This document shows positions 44,071-52,589 of a stretch of DNA of 64,000 nucleotides, piece after piece (positions within the stretch are counted from its first letter, which is position 1; each line of letters starts with the position of its first letter). Origin of the DNA: Brevundimonas variabilis (GTDB lineage Bacteria; Pseudomonadota; Alphaproteobacteria; Caulobacterales; Caulobacteraceae). The stretch covers positions 1 through 64,000 of the forward strand of contig NZ_JACHOR010000004.1 in assembly GCF_014199945.1 (NCBI RefSeq). The letters run 5' to 3'. A model generated the notes under the pieces. It worked only from the letters and a program-made list of their open reading frames with translations. It searched no databases and was not told the DNA's origin. The translations under genes were made by a program, and so were the position numbers.

Positions 44071-45155
44071 TGGCGAACATCCTCCGGAACGTACCGGGCG
44101 AACCAGTCACGCACGGACTCCAGTCCCGGCTTGCCGAGATTGGTCTCCAGATGCGCCCACATCCGGGGCATGAAGGCCCGGTAGCGCGGCTTGCCGTCCC
44201 GCGCGATCAGACGTGCAAAGATGCCCAGGATGCGCGCCTCGTTCAGGGCCGCCAGCCCGGCATAGGCCTGCAGGAAGGGCTCGCGATCCACATCCGGTCT
44301 AAGGGTGAAATAATGATCCAGCGCGAGGGCCTCGAGCGCTGGCGACACATCACGCCGGGCGTCCTGCAGCAGGGAATGCAGGTCCCAGCTCGGATGGGCG
44401 CGCACCGCATCCTGGAAATCGATCATGCCGACGCTGCGCGGTCCCTGCAGGCCCGGCAACAGGATCAGGTTCTCGGCGTGATAGTCCCGGTGCGCCATGA
44501 CCGTCGCGCCCGCCTCTCCGGCCGCCACGATGGGCGCCCAGGCGGCGTGCCAGTCCGCGATAGCTGCGTCGTCAAAGCGGAGGGCAGGCACCAGTTTCGG
44601 CATCCACTGGACGAACAGATCGGCCCCGCCCTGCAGGGCCGTGGCGTCATAGGTCAGCAGTGGCCAGTCGCCGCCCGGGCCCGTCAGGACCTCCGGCGTC
44701 GGGGCGTCATGCAACAGGGCCAAAGCCTCGGTCGCCGCCAGATACAGCGGCGCTTCGGGTTCGCCGTCCTCGATGACCCGGGCGAACAGGGCGTCACCGA
44801 AATCCTCCAGCACGGCCAGACCGTTCGGCGCATCCAGCGCTACCACCTCGGGGGCCGACAGACCCAGGCTGCGCAGATGGGCGGCGACGGCGGCGAAGGC
44901 CTCAATCTTCCCGGCCGACAGCCGCGCTATGGCATTCCACCCTTCCGCATGGCGACGTTCCGGCGACCAGGAGGGATCGGCCGGCGGGCTCTCCGCCGCC
45001 GGGGCCTGATCCATCAGCATCAGGGTCTGGCCCGAAGACGTGATCAGGCGCTCATAACGGCGCGTCGAGGCATCGCCGGGCAGGGGCGTTCGCGCCGCGT
45101 CCGCCAGCCCGGCGGTCTTCAGGAAGTCGAGCCTCAGGGCTTCGCGGTCAGACAT
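44067..45155 (-). CDS. amgK: N-acetylmuramate/N-acetylglucosamine kinase
   Basis: This is a 362-residue aminoglycoside-phosphotransferase-fold kinase. The catalytic loop is VMAHRDYHAENLILL and the metal-binding segment MIDFQDAVRAHPSWDL. The N-terminal ATP region contains DASTRRYERL. AmgK phosphorylates the anomeric position of recycled amino sugars, handing the product to MurU encoded next. It overlaps tsaE by 8 bp and murU by 4 bp. Confidence 0.92.
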   Translation of the reverse strand: MSDREALRLDFLKTAGLADAARTPLPGDASTRRYERLITSSGQTLMLMDQAPAAESPPADPSWSPERRHAEGWNAIARLSAGKIEAFAAVAAHLRSLGLSAPEVVALDAPNGLAVLEDFGDALFARVIEDGEPEAPLYLAATEALALLHDAPTPEVLTGPGGDWPLLTYDATALQGGADLFVQWMPKLVPALRFDDAAIADWHAAWAPIVAAGEAGATVMAHRDYHAENLILLPGLQGPRSVGMIDFQDAVRAHPSWDLHSLLQDARRDVSPALEALALDHYFTLRPDVDREPFLQAYAGLAALNEARILGIFARLIARDGKPRYRAFMPRMWAHLETNLGKPGLESVRDWFARYVPEDVRQ

Positions 45156-45606
45156 TCAGATCCATCATTCTGGCTTCCCATGCCCCTACGCCAGAAACGG
45201 TCGCAAGGCGTCCCTCGCCGTCTTCGGACAGCACGATTGTCAGGATATCCGGCCCCAGCACGGCGCCCGGATCGTCGCCCAGCCGTTCCGGCCATTCGAT
45301 CACGGCGGCCCCTTCGTCCAGGGCTTCGTCCAGCCCGATCTCGAACGCCTCTTCCGGACGGCTGAGGCGATAGAGGTCGAAATGGGCCACGGGCGGGTCG
45401 GACGGATAGAACTGCACCAGGGTGAAGGTCGGAGACGGCACGTCCTCGTCGGGTCGCGTCATGGCCCGGATCAGCCCGCGCGCCAGCGTCGACTTTCCCA
45501 TGCCGAGCGGCCCGTACAGCAGCACCGCATCGCCAACCGACAGCAGGGGCGCAATGGCCTCGCCCAGCCGCGTGGTCGCTTCAGAATCGGCCAGCAGGAT
45601 CCTCAT
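45148..45606 (-). CDS. tsaE: tRNA threonylcarbamoyladenosine synthesis ATPase TsaE
   Basis: This is a 152-residue P-loop ATPase with Walker A LYGPLGMGKSTLARGLIR and the family segment PSPTFTLVQFYP. HFDLYRL and VIEWPERLGD follow. It works with TsaB and TsaD in t6A37 formation. The start is ATG 45604-45606, overlapping the acyltransferase stop as ATGA; a longer frame to 45966 is antisense-like and was not used. It is followed by amgK. Confidence 0.95.
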   Translation of the reverse strand: MRILLADSEATTRLGEAIAPLLSVGDAVLLYGPLGMGKSTLARGLIRAMTRPDEDVPSPTFTLVQFYPSDPPVAHFDLYRLSRPEEAFEIGLDEALDEGAAVIEWPERLGDDPGAVLGPDILTIVLSEDGEGRLATVSGVGAWEARMMDLNV

Positions 45607-46463
45607 GCGAACACGGCATCCGGCTGTGACGGCAGGACCCGCTCGGTAAAGGCCTTCAGCCCGGACGTCGCCCGGGCCGCATCGTTGTCCAGTTGCGCCG
45701 GGTCGATCGGCAGGCCGACGCTGAGCCGGAACGGCGTCTTCCGCTTGTTCAGCAACTCGTGAAACAGGGTGATGTCCCGGAGCTCCGGCGAGATCCGGTT
45801 GAACAGGTGAAACAGGTGTGAGGTCGGCCCGCTGACATGGATCGGCACCACCGGGGCTGCATATTTCCGCGCCAGCGATGCCGCGGTCGGGGCCCAGTCG
45901 GGATCGATCAGCGTGCCCCCCTTGCCGGCCCGCGCCAGCCGTCCGGCCGGGAACATGACCACACATCGTTCAGCCTCGAACGCCGCCCGGGCGGCCTCCA
46001 GCGTGGCGCGGGTCTTTTCCCGGGTCCGCTTCTGGACCACCCACTCCACCGGGATCAGGACCTCGGACAGGCGCGGCGACACCCTCAGGGCATCGGCATT
46101 TGCAAAGAAGATGGCGTCCGGTCGCCGGGCCTTGATGGCATCGAACACGGCCATGCCGTCGGCAATCCCGGTCGGATGGTTGCACACCACGACACAGCGA
46201 CCGGCCTGCGGCAGACGGTCAAGGTTCAGGGTCGAGACCTGCAGGTCCAGCAGGTCGGACATATAGGCCAGGGTCCCGGCCCCCGGCCGGTCTGCGATGG
46301 CATCGGCCATCCGGCGCGCCGCCGGATAGTTCAGCAGCCGGTACAGAAAGGGCCGAATCAGCGGCCAGACGGGCGACGCCGTCAGCCGTGGCGCACGCTC
46401 GGCGATCAGCACATCGACGATATGGGCGCGACGCGGAGCGGGAATCGGAGAGGGCTCTGACAC
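45603..46463 (-). CDS. Lysophospholipid acyltransferase-family protein
   Basis: This is a 286-residue acyltransferase of the PlsC/AGPAT superfamily. The catalytic NHPTGIADG (N-H-x4-D) lies near 98-106 and the second block is FPAGRLAR. The region around 180 (PVVPIHVSGP) is the third block. The start is GTG 46461-46463 behind AAGGAG. The acceptor could be a lysophospholipid or ornithine lipid; the sequence does not decide. It overlaps tsaE by 4 bp and lies 40 bp after the exporter genes. Confidence 0.88.
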   Translation of the reverse strand: MSEPSPIPAPRRAHIVDVLIAERAPRLTASPVWPLIRPFLYRLLNYPAARRMADAIADRPGAGTLAYMSDLLDLQVSTLNLDRLPQAGRCVVVCNHPTGIADGMAVFDAIKARRPDAIFFANADALRVSPRLSEVLIPVEWVVQKRTREKTRATLEAARAAFEAERCVVMFPAGRLARAGKGGTLIDPDWAPTAASLARKYAAPVVPIHVSGPTSHLFHLFNRISPELRDITLFHELLNKRKTPFRLSVGLPIDPAQLDNDAARATSGLKAFTERVLPSQPDAVFA

Positions 46464-46503
46464 CCGCTCCTTGTCGCCGGTTCGGCTCGGGCTCGCAAGC
46501 CGA

Positions 46504-47511
46504 TCAGCCGGTCTTGCGCATCGCCCGGTCCGGAGACACGCCCACCGTGGGTGCGCGCGGTGCACCCGCCGTCTCGCCCGGCTTCATGAATTTCACCAGC
46601 ACCCGCTGGCCGATCAGCAGCGGCGCGTCACCGGCCGAAACCACGACCTCGACGACCCGCTCGTCGGAGCGCTGCGAGGGGTCGTCCGACGCCAGCTTCC
46701 GGGCCCCGAACACCGCGGCGCGACGGATGACCGAGCCGACATAGACCTTGGAAGGATCACCCTCGGGCGTGATCTCGACCGCCTGTCCGGCGACGATGTT
46801 GGGGATGTCGCTCTCGACGATTTCGGCGCGGGCGATCCGGGGGGCATCGGGCTCCAGATCGAACATGGTCGAGACGTTCAGGGTCGAGGCCCCGGCACCC
46901 GGGTTGGCATAGCGGCGCACGATCCGGCCCGCGGTCGGCGCGCGAATGACAGTCAGTTCCTGGTTGTAGCGGGCCTGCGCCAGCTGGGCCCGGGCGGTCT
47001 GGACGCCGGCCTGCTGCGAGCCGAGGCGGGCGCGAGCCGTGGCGATGGCATCGCGGGCCTGATCCATCCGCTGGGCCGCGACGAAATTTGTGGCGACCAG
47101 CTGCGCAAGGCGCTCGTATTCACGCTCGGCGGTCGAGATGTCGACGCGGATCTGGGCCAGCTGGCTTTCGGCCTGGGCGACCTGGGCGGCCGCCGACTGG
47201 ACGGCCAGACGCGCCTCGTCGTCCTCCTGGCGGGCCAGGATCTGTCCGGCGACGACGGTGTCACCTTCCTGGACCAGGACTTCCCGGACGATCCCGCCGC
47301 GCCGGGCCGCGACCTGGATCAGCCCGCCCTCGATATCGACCTTGCCATTGGCGATGGCGGCATAGGGGCTGACCGGCTGATTGGCCTCGGCCTGAGCCGC
47401 TTCGGCCTTCTTGGCCGCGCCCGCGTTCTGCATGAAGACGTAGCCGACGACGATCACGATGATCAGCAGAAGGCCGATCCAGAGCCATTTGTTCTTGAGG
47501 AAGGCGGGCAT
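46504..47511 (-). CDS. HlyD/DevB-type membrane fusion protein
   Basis: This is a 335-residue periplasmic adaptor with one N-terminal transmembrane helix (KNKWLWIGLLLIIVIVVGYVF). A lipoyl-like half (GGIVREVLVQEGDTVVAGQILA) and a long coiled coil at about 95-185 follow. IRAPTAGRIVRRYANPG is the second lipoyl half, and a beta-barrel part completes it. It would link the ABC permease to an outer-membrane channel. It is encoded with ATPase and permease genes in DevBCA fashion; the substrate is unknown. No TolC-like gene is nearby. Confidence 0.9.
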   Translation of the reverse strand: MPAFLKNKWLWIGLLLIIVIVVGYVFMQNAGAAKKAEAAQAEANQPVSPYAAIANGKVDIEGGLIQVAARRGGIVREVLVQEGDTVVAGQILARQEDDEARLAVQSAAAQVAQAESQLAQIRVDISTAEREYERLAQLVATNFVAAQRMDQARDAIATARARLGSQQAGVQTARAQLAQARYNQELTVIRAPTAGRIVRRYANPGAGASTLNVSTMFDLEPDAPRIARAEIVESDIPNIVAGQAVEITPEGDPSKVYVGSVIRRAAVFGARKLASDDPSQRSDERVVEVVVSAGDAPLLIGQRVLVKFMKPGETAGAPRAPTVGVSPDRAMRKTG

Positions 47512-47531
47512 GGGCAGGTCCTGACAGAAAT

Positions 47532-48287
47532 CTAGTGCGAGGCCAGAACGGCGTCGGGGTTGGGAATGCGACGCTGGTCGTCGATGATGACCCCGTCCTC
47601 GATCTTGATGACGCGATCGGCCCACTCCTCCAGACGGGGGTCGTGAGTCACGCAGATGACGGCCGCGCCATGCTCGCTGGCGGCCCGCCGAAGAAGACGG
47701 ATGACGATCTGCCCGTTCTCGCCGTCGAGGGCCGAGGTCGGTTCGTCGGCAAACAGGATCTTGGGGTCCTTGGCCAGGGCGCGCGCGATCGCCACGCGCT
47801 GCTTTTCGCCACCCGACAGTGCCGAGGGCCGCTGACCCAGACGATGACCCAGCCCGACCTCGGTCAGGGCCTCGGTCGCGCGCTTCTTTGCCTGTGCCGG
47901 GGTCAGGCCCTGGAATTTCAGCACGACCTCGACCTGTTGCAGGGCACTGAGCGCCGGGAACAGGTTGAAGCCCTGGAAGATGAAGCCGCAGTGGTCGAGG
48001 CGGAATTTGTCGATCCGTCCGGACGACAGCTTCCACAGATCGTCGACATCCAGCGCATCGACGCGTCCCTGTTCGGGGCGCAACAGGCCCGACAGGGCCG
48101 CGATCAGGGTCGATTTGCCCGAACCCGAGGGTCCCATGACCATGGTCAGGTCGCCATGGCGGGCATCGAAATCGACACCTTTCAGGACCTCGACAAAGCC
48201 CTTTCCGGACTTGAAGCGCTTGACCAGGCCTGTGGCCTCGATCGCGAAATCGCCGTGCTTGCCGTGAACGTTGGTGTGAAGGCTCAT
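47532..48287 (-). CDS. ABC transporter ATP-binding protein (DevA/LolD/MacB type)
   Basis: This is a 251-residue ATPase with Walker [11 protein letters not shown] near 52-61, Q-loop [10 protein letters not shown], signature [17 protein letters not shown], Walker [13 protein letters not shown] and H-loop VTHDPRL. It belongs to the group driving MacB/DevC-type exporters rather than importers. The ATG overlaps the permease stop by 4 bp, and the adaptor gene follows 20 bp downstream. Confidence 0.94.
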   Translation of the reverse strand: MSLHTNVHGKHGDFAIEATGLVKRFKSGKGFVEVLKGVDFDARHGDLTMVMGPSGSGKSTLIAALSGLLRPEQGRVDALDVDDLWKLSSGRIDKFRLDHCGFIFQGFNLFPALSALQQVEVVLKFQGLTPAQAKKRATEALTEVGLGHRLGQRPSALSGGEKQRVAIARALAKDPKILFADEPTSALDGENGQIVIRLLRRAASEHGAAVICVTHDPRLEEWADRVIKIEDGVIIDDQRRIPNPDAVLASH

Positions 48288-49456
48288 CGCAGCAGGTCCG
48301 CAGGCTGGCTGTTCTTGAGGACGCCCAGCGACAGCATGCCCGACAGCATGGCGATCAGGATCAGGCCTCCGCCGACGATGGCCAGCAGCAGGGGCGGCAG
48401 GGCGATGATCACCGCCCCCGACATGGCCAGCCACTGCACCGCAAGCGTCAGCAGGATCGCCGCCGCAACGCCGACGCAGCCGACCCAGAAGCTCAGCTCC
48501 ATGACGATGCGGTTCAGCGACCCCATGCCGACGCCGAGCGCCCGCAGCGAGGCGAATTCCTTGATATTGGCCATGATGGCCCCGCGCAGGGTCTGCCAGG
48601 TGATGGCGATGCCGATGATGGTCCCCAGGACCACGCACCCGCCGATGATGATGACCAGGATGCCCTCTTCGAACATCGCCATCTGGTTGGCATCGGCCAG
48701 TTCCTGGCGCGTCCAGGCCTTCCACTGGCCATTGCCGGCGGTGTTCAGCTGTTCAGCGACCGCCACGGCCCGGGTCGGGTCGCGGAGCTTGACCATCAGG
48801 GGGCCGACCCGCGGACCGGTGTCTGCCTGTCCGAGCATCCGAAGGGTGTCGCGGGACATGATCACGGTGGACTGCATCATGTTCGGATAGCCGCGGGTAA
48901 TGCCGACCACGGTCACCGTCTGGCCGTTGTAGAGGGCTTTCTCACCTAGTTTGACGCCCAGTTTGGCCAGGGCCGTCTCGTCGATGGCGACGGTGTAGGG
49001 CTGGCGGAGGGCGTCGACCAGTTCGGGTGAATAGTCGGTCGGGATCGTCACGGCACCGGGCGTGGTGTCGATGATCGAGGCCTGGACGAACTCCTGCCGG
49101 GGCGCGCCCTGCTTGGCCCGTTCCGCCTGAGACATCGTCGGATCGACATTCTTGACCGACTGGAAGCTGCCGCCCGCTCCGTCCAGGGGCTGGACCTCGA
49201 TCACGGCGGGATTGTTGTACACTTGGGGAATGAAGCGGCGCGGCACGCCCGACGGTCCGCCGATCAGGCTCTTGGCCCCCGGCTGCATGATGATGATGTC
49301 GGCGCTGGATCGCTCGATGGTGGCGGTAAAGCCCTTGCCGATGCCAATGAACACCCCGGTCATCGCCAGCACCAGAAGACCGGACAGGGCCAGCGCCATC
49401 ACCGCCGCCATATAGCGACGCCATTCGAACAGCAGTGTGGAAAGCGCGAGTGACAT
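48284..49456 (-). CDS. ABC exporter permease, DevC/FtsX-like
   Basis: This is a 390-residue permease with one N-terminal transmembrane helix (about 15-38) and a large periplasmic MacB-like domain (GPSGVPRRFIPQVYNN to about 250). Three C-terminal transmembrane helices follow, the FtsX arrangement (EFASLRALGVGMGSL coupling segment). It probably extracts a lipid or peptide from the inner membrane with the downstream ATPase and adaptor. It is the first gene of the exporter operon. Confidence 0.92.
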   Translation of the reverse strand: MSLALSTLLFEWRRYMAAVMALALSGLLVLAMTGVFIGIGKGFTATIERSSADIIIMQPGAKSLIGGPSGVPRRFIPQVYNNPAVIEVQPLDGAGGSFQSVKNVDPTMSQAERAKQGAPRQEFVQASIIDTTPGAVTIPTDYSPELVDALRQPYTVAIDETALAKLGVKLGEKALYNGQTVTVVGITRGYPNMMQSTVIMSRDTLRMLGQADTGPRVGPLMVKLRDPTRAVAVAEQLNTAGNGQWKAWTRQELADANQMAMFEEGILVIIIGGCVVLGTIIGIAITWQTLRGAIMANIKEFASLRALGVGMGSLNRIVMELSFWVGCVGVAAAILLTLAVQWLAMSGAVIIALPPLLLAIVGGGLILIAMLSGMLSLGVLKNSQPADLLR

Positions 49457-49555
49457 GGACGTCCGAAAACCCCGTTACGGGGCTATCTGACGCCGACAGG
49501 GATGAGGGCCAAGTTAAATCGGGTTAAGGGAAAATTCCCGGTGGCCGCTTTCCGG

Positions 49556-49738
49556 TCAGGTCGTGCGCTTTACCGAGACCGGATCGCTGGCCGGAAAGGT
49601 TTCCTCCAGACCCTGGTCGAGCAGATCTTCCTGATGGTCCTCGCCCTTTTCCTTCACGGAAGCGCCATCGGGATCGGGATCGGTGGCCGGCACGGCGTGA
49701 GGCGTATGGACGTCGTCATCGCGATCGCGTTCGGTCAT
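49556..49738 (-). CDS. Small conserved acidic protein
   Basis: This is a 60-residue acidic, charged protein with no membrane segment. Its end LLDQGLEETFPASDPVSVKR matches a short conserved motif (L-D-x-x-L-E-E-T-F-P-A-S-D-P) seen in many small proteobacterial proteins of unknown function. The start overlaps the stop of the acidic upstream gene by 4 bp, so the two are likely made together. Confidence 0.75.
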   Translation of the reverse strand: MTERDRDDDVHTPHAVPATDPDPDGASVKEKGEDHQEDLLDQGLEETFPASDPVSVKRTT

Positions 49739-50184
49739 GCCTTGTCTCCATCAGCGGACTTGGCGTCGCCGTCCGGGCCGTAACCGAGGTCCTCGATATC
49801 GTCGTCTGAAAGGGTCTTGGCCTCCCAGTGGGCGGCACTCGCCTGGGCACCACGGGCGTCTTCCATCAATCCGGAATAGACCAGTTCGACCTCGTCGGGC
49901 CCGCGCAAGCCATCGCTCTCGCCATCGATCTTGTTCAGCCGTTCGCCATCGATTCCCAGCAGGGCGTCCGCCTCGGCCTCGATCCCGGCGGATCCGAGAT
50001 TTTCCTCGAGATCCAGGTCGTCCTCGTCGAAGTCTTCTTCGTCGGCATCGCCGGCGGCCTGGGTCACGTCGAACACCAGTTCGGCCTCGTCCGGCAGGAT
50101 GTCGCCGTCGCCCTCGTCGTCGACATGGGTTTCGTCGAAGACTTCCGACTGGTCCTGTTCGTCGGGGATTTCGATGTCTGGCAT
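49735..50184 (-). CDS. Highly acidic protein of unknown function
   Basis: This is a 149-residue protein very rich in Asp and Glu, above all in the first 60 residues. Its C-terminal third has a conserved-looking segment (WEAKTLSDDDIEDLGY). There are no cysteines, signal peptide or membrane segment. It is likely a disordered protein that may bind basic partners or metal ions. It is divergent from flbT and coupled by a 4-bp overlap with the 60-residue gene. Confidence 0.7.
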   Translation of the reverse strand: MPDIEIPDEQDQSEVFDETHVDDEGDGDILPDEAELVFDVTQAAGDADEEDFDEDDLDLEENLGSAGIEAEADALLGIDGERLNKIDGESDGLRGPDEVELVYSGLMEDARGAQASAAHWEAKTLSDDDIEDLGYGPDGDAKSADGDKA

Positions 50185-50359
50185 GGGCTCGTCCTCGGTT
50201 CAGAACCCTCAACGTCGTCCGGTCAGAAGCTGTTCCGCATGGGGACTACGCGAAATCCCCGAAGCGCATTACAAGTCCCCGTTAACCGCTCCCGGTCTAG
50301 GTTGTTCTGGCTGGGCTCCGCGCAACGGAGGCGGCGGGCCAATACGGAGAACGCGCCCC

Positions 50360-50782
50360 ATGCCCTTGAAGCTGTCGTTGAAGCCCGGAGAGAAATTCGT
50401 TCTCAACGGAGCCGTCGTCCAGAATGGCGACCGCCGCGGCGTGTTGATCCTTCAGAACAAGGCGTCCGTCCTGCGCGAAAAGGACATCATGCAGCTGGAC
50501 GAGGTCACCTCACCCGCAAAGCGCATCTATTTCCCCGTCATGATGATGTACCTCGACGAGGCCGCGGCCTCGAAGGTCTATGACGAGTTCGCGCTGCGAC
50601 TGACCGAGTTCATGGGGGCCATCAGCAATCCGGCCATCCTGACGGAATGCGTCGCGATGTCGAAATACGTGATGAGCCGGGAATACTACAAGGCGCTGAT
50701 GTCAGCGCGAAAGATCGTCGACTACGAAGAGCAGAGGCTGGGCAATGTATCAGGCGTACAGACAGGCGACGACGCGGAGTGA
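50360..50782 (+). CDS. flbT: Flagellin biosynthesis regulator FlbT
   Basis: This is a 140-residue protein opening with the typical FlbT start [17 protein letters not shown], followed by [18 protein letters not shown]. In Caulobacter FlbT binds the 5' leader of flagellin mRNA and limits its translation until the hook is finished. The last 38 bp overlap flaF. No flagellin gene lies in this window; the pair seems detached from a flagellin cluster. Confidence 0.95.
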   Translation: MPLKLSLKPGEKFVLNGAVVQNGDRRGVLILQNKASVLREKDIMQLDEVTSPAKRIYFPVMMMYLDEAAASKVYDEFALRLTEFMGAISNPAILTECVAMSKYVMSREYYKALMSARKIVDYEEQRLGNVSGVQTGDDAE

Positions 50783-51122
50783 ATCGCCGCGGGACCTCGA
50801 GTACCGCCTGTTCGGCCAGGTCACCCGGGCGCTGATGCATGCGCAGTCGGTCGACAAGTCCGACCTTGCGACGCGCATCGATGCCCTGGACTGGAACAGG
50901 CGGCTCTGGTCGACCCTGGCGTCCGACTGCAGCGAACCGGGCAACGGCCTGAACGCACCCCTGCGCGCCCAGATCATCTCGATCAGCCTGTTCGTGAGCC
51001 GCCATTCCTCGGCCGTGATGCGAGGCGAGGACGACTTCTCGACGCTGATCGACATCAACCGGTCCATCATGCAGGGCCTTGCGGCCGGTGGTGCCGATGG
51101 CGGGGGCCAGCAGGCGGCCTGA
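50745..51122 (+). CDS. flaF: Flagellar biosynthesis regulator FlaF
   Basis: This is a 125-residue protein of the FlaF family, needed for flagellin synthesis or secretion and acting opposite FlbT in Caulobacter. It starts [20 protein letters not shown] and has the core RALWNR-like [17 protein letters not shown] ribosome-binding GAGG precedes the ATG inside flbT. It is followed 85 bp downstream by a 21-codon ORF with a very strong ribosome-binding site. Confidence 0.94.
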   Translation: MYQAYRQATTRSESPRDLEYRLFGQVTRALMHAQSVDKSDLATRIDALDWNRRLWSTLASDCSEPGNGLNAPLRAQIISISLFVSRHSSAVMRGEDDFSTLIDINRSIMQGLAAGGADGGGQQAA

Positions 51123-51207
51123 CCCGACGCGATATTGGCCCTTGGCGAAACCCGCGACGCATGACTACCTTCAACGTCCCTGTTCAACAGCGAAAGGAGG
51201 TGATCCA

Positions 51208-51273
51208 GTGATCTCATTGTCCCCAACCCGTACGGTGACCGTCTGCTGGTCCTCTGGCGAGGTCCGGGCCTGA
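51208..51273 (+). CDS. 21-residue ORF with a perfect Shine-Dalgarno
   Basis: A GTG-initiated 21-codon frame follows AAAGGAGGTGATCC (51193-51206), which is complementary to the whole anti-Shine-Dalgarno end of 16S rRNA. The ribosome-binding site runs almost into the start codon. The peptide is mostly polar with TVTVCWSSGEVRA at its end. A Rho-independent terminator follows 50 bp later, so a short self-contained transcript, or the end of the flbT-flaF mRNA, is plausible. Function is unknown. Confidence 0.5.
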   Translation: MISLSPTRTVTVCWSSGEVRA

Positions 51274-51322
51274 TCCTTTCAGGCTGAAGCTACCGGTCGA
51301 CCGTTCGCGGTCAGACAATGAA

Positions 51323-51354
51323 GAGCCGTCGGGGCAACCCGGCGGCTCTTTTTT
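51323..51354 (+). terminator. Rho-independent terminator after the flaF region
   Basis: GAGCCGTCGGG at 51323-51333 pairs with CCCGGCGGCTC at 51338-51348, with one G-T wobble and a GCAA loop. Six T follow at 51349-51354. It ends the plus-strand unit and lies 5 bp before the convergent exoD stop codon. Confidence 0.9.
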
Positions 51355-51358
51355 GTGG

Positions 51359-51997
51359 TCAGAACAGGCCAGTCAGCCAGCCGTAGATCCGTTCACCCAC
51401 GGCCACGACGGCGGCCCACACCAGCACCAGATAGACGCCGCAGATCACGGTACCGATCGCGCCGGCGATGACGGCCAGGCCGTCGCGCTGGGTCATGGCC
51501 AGGCCGAAGATGACCAGGGTCAGGGCCGGCAGCATGTCGCCCAGCGGCACCGGCAGGGCCAGCATGATGGCCAGCAGGACGCAGACGAGGCCGGTGATCA
51601 CATCGGCGACCTCGCCCGTCAGCATCGGCAGGCGAGGCTTCGACAGCCGTTCGACCCAGCGGATCGGCTTGATCACCTTCTGGCTGGCCTGGCGATAGAT
51701 GGCGCGGCTGACCGAGGCCTTCAGCAGCCAGCGCGGCAGCCAGACCGTGTCGCGCTGTACCGCCAGTTCCACCGACAGCAGGATGATGGGGGCGCTGAAC
51801 ACGGCCTTGCCGCCCGGAGGCCACGGGAACAGCGACATCAGCGCCAGGATCAGGATCAGGGCCCCGAACGCCCGCTCGCCGAAGGCCTCGACCAGTTCGG
51901 CGACGCTCAGTTGCGGGTTGTCGCCATAGCCCAGGCTTTCGATGACATCGGTCAGCGTCCGCATTTCATCGTCGGCGATGATCGCGGGGAGGGTCAT
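51359..51997 (-). CDS. exoD: ExoD-family membrane protein
   Basis: This is a 212-residue protein of the ExoD family, named after a rhizobial gene affecting exopolysaccharide and alkaline tolerance. The N-terminal cytoplasmic part contains VAELVEAFGERAFGALIL. Hydrophobic helices follow, with ALPVPLGDMLPALTLVIFGLAMTQRDG, the most conserved segment. The biochemical role is not known. Confidence 0.9.
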   Translation of the reverse strand: MTLPAIIADDEMRTLTDVIESLGYGDNPQLSVAELVEAFGERAFGALILILALMSLFPWPPGGKAVFSAPIILLSVELAVQRDTVWLPRWLLKASVSRAIYRQASQKVIKPIRWVERLSKPRLPMLTGEVADVITGLVCVLLAIMLALPVPLGDMLPALTLVIFGLAMTQRDGLAVIAGAIGTVICGVYLVLVWAAVVAVGERIYGWLTGLF

Positions 51998-52183
51998 TCA
52001 GGCGAACAGGTCCAGAGATGCGGGCGTCAGGGTGAGCACTTAGGGATGCCGGTACGGGGGCGCTATGGCTGGCGCGCCACGACCTCACGAAATCGTGAGC
52101 CGCAGCCTGCGGCATCCATGCACCACGCCTGCGACGGTTTCATCAAGGCCAGGGCCTGGCACCTGAAAGGCCCGAACCCGCGC

Positions 52184-52459
52184 CTAGAGACCCGGGTCCC
52201 AGACGCCGGCCTCGCGCATGCGGGTGTCGCGGGCATCCTCGGCGCGGCCGCCGATCTCGCGGGCCATGCGCTGGATCTCGTCGGACACCGCGGTCTTGGC
52301 CACGCCGGGCACCACGGCATGCAGAAAGGCGAGCCCGGCCAGGCGGCTGAGACGGAGCCCGAAGCGTGACGCCGCTGCCATATGTTCGAAATAGCCCTCG
52401 TTGACCTCACGAGGGTGGTCGGCGAACAACCGGCTTAACGTCCTGCGCACAATGACCAT
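52184..52459 (-). CDS. DUF6356-like small protein
   Basis: This is a 91-residue protein starting with a segment like [20 protein letters not shown] and one hydrophobic stretch ([18 protein letters not shown]). This matches my recollection of the DUF6356 pattern. It is divergent from the acyl-CoA dehydrogenase gene. No function is known. Confidence 0.7.
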   Translation of the reverse strand: MVIVRRTLSRLFADHPREVNEGYFEHMAAASRFGLRLSRLAGLAFLHAVVPGVAKTAVSDEIQRMAREIGGRAEDARDTRMREAGVWDPGL

Positions 52460-52589
52460 CCTGAACCTGCGTCGGGCGGGCCCCTACCCGACGCAGCCAT
52501 TTTGCCCTAAACCGCGCGACAGAACAGGGGCTGCGTGCACGCGCGCGCCGATCGACAGACCCCGCTGCCTTTCAGGATTGAGACGCTTC

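Noticed and set aside
49514..49527. TTAA-N6-TTAA as a CtrA box upstream of the exporter operon
   Set aside because: The CtrA consensus needs seven bases between the half-sites; here there are six, and the neighbouring genes are not typical cell-cycle targets.
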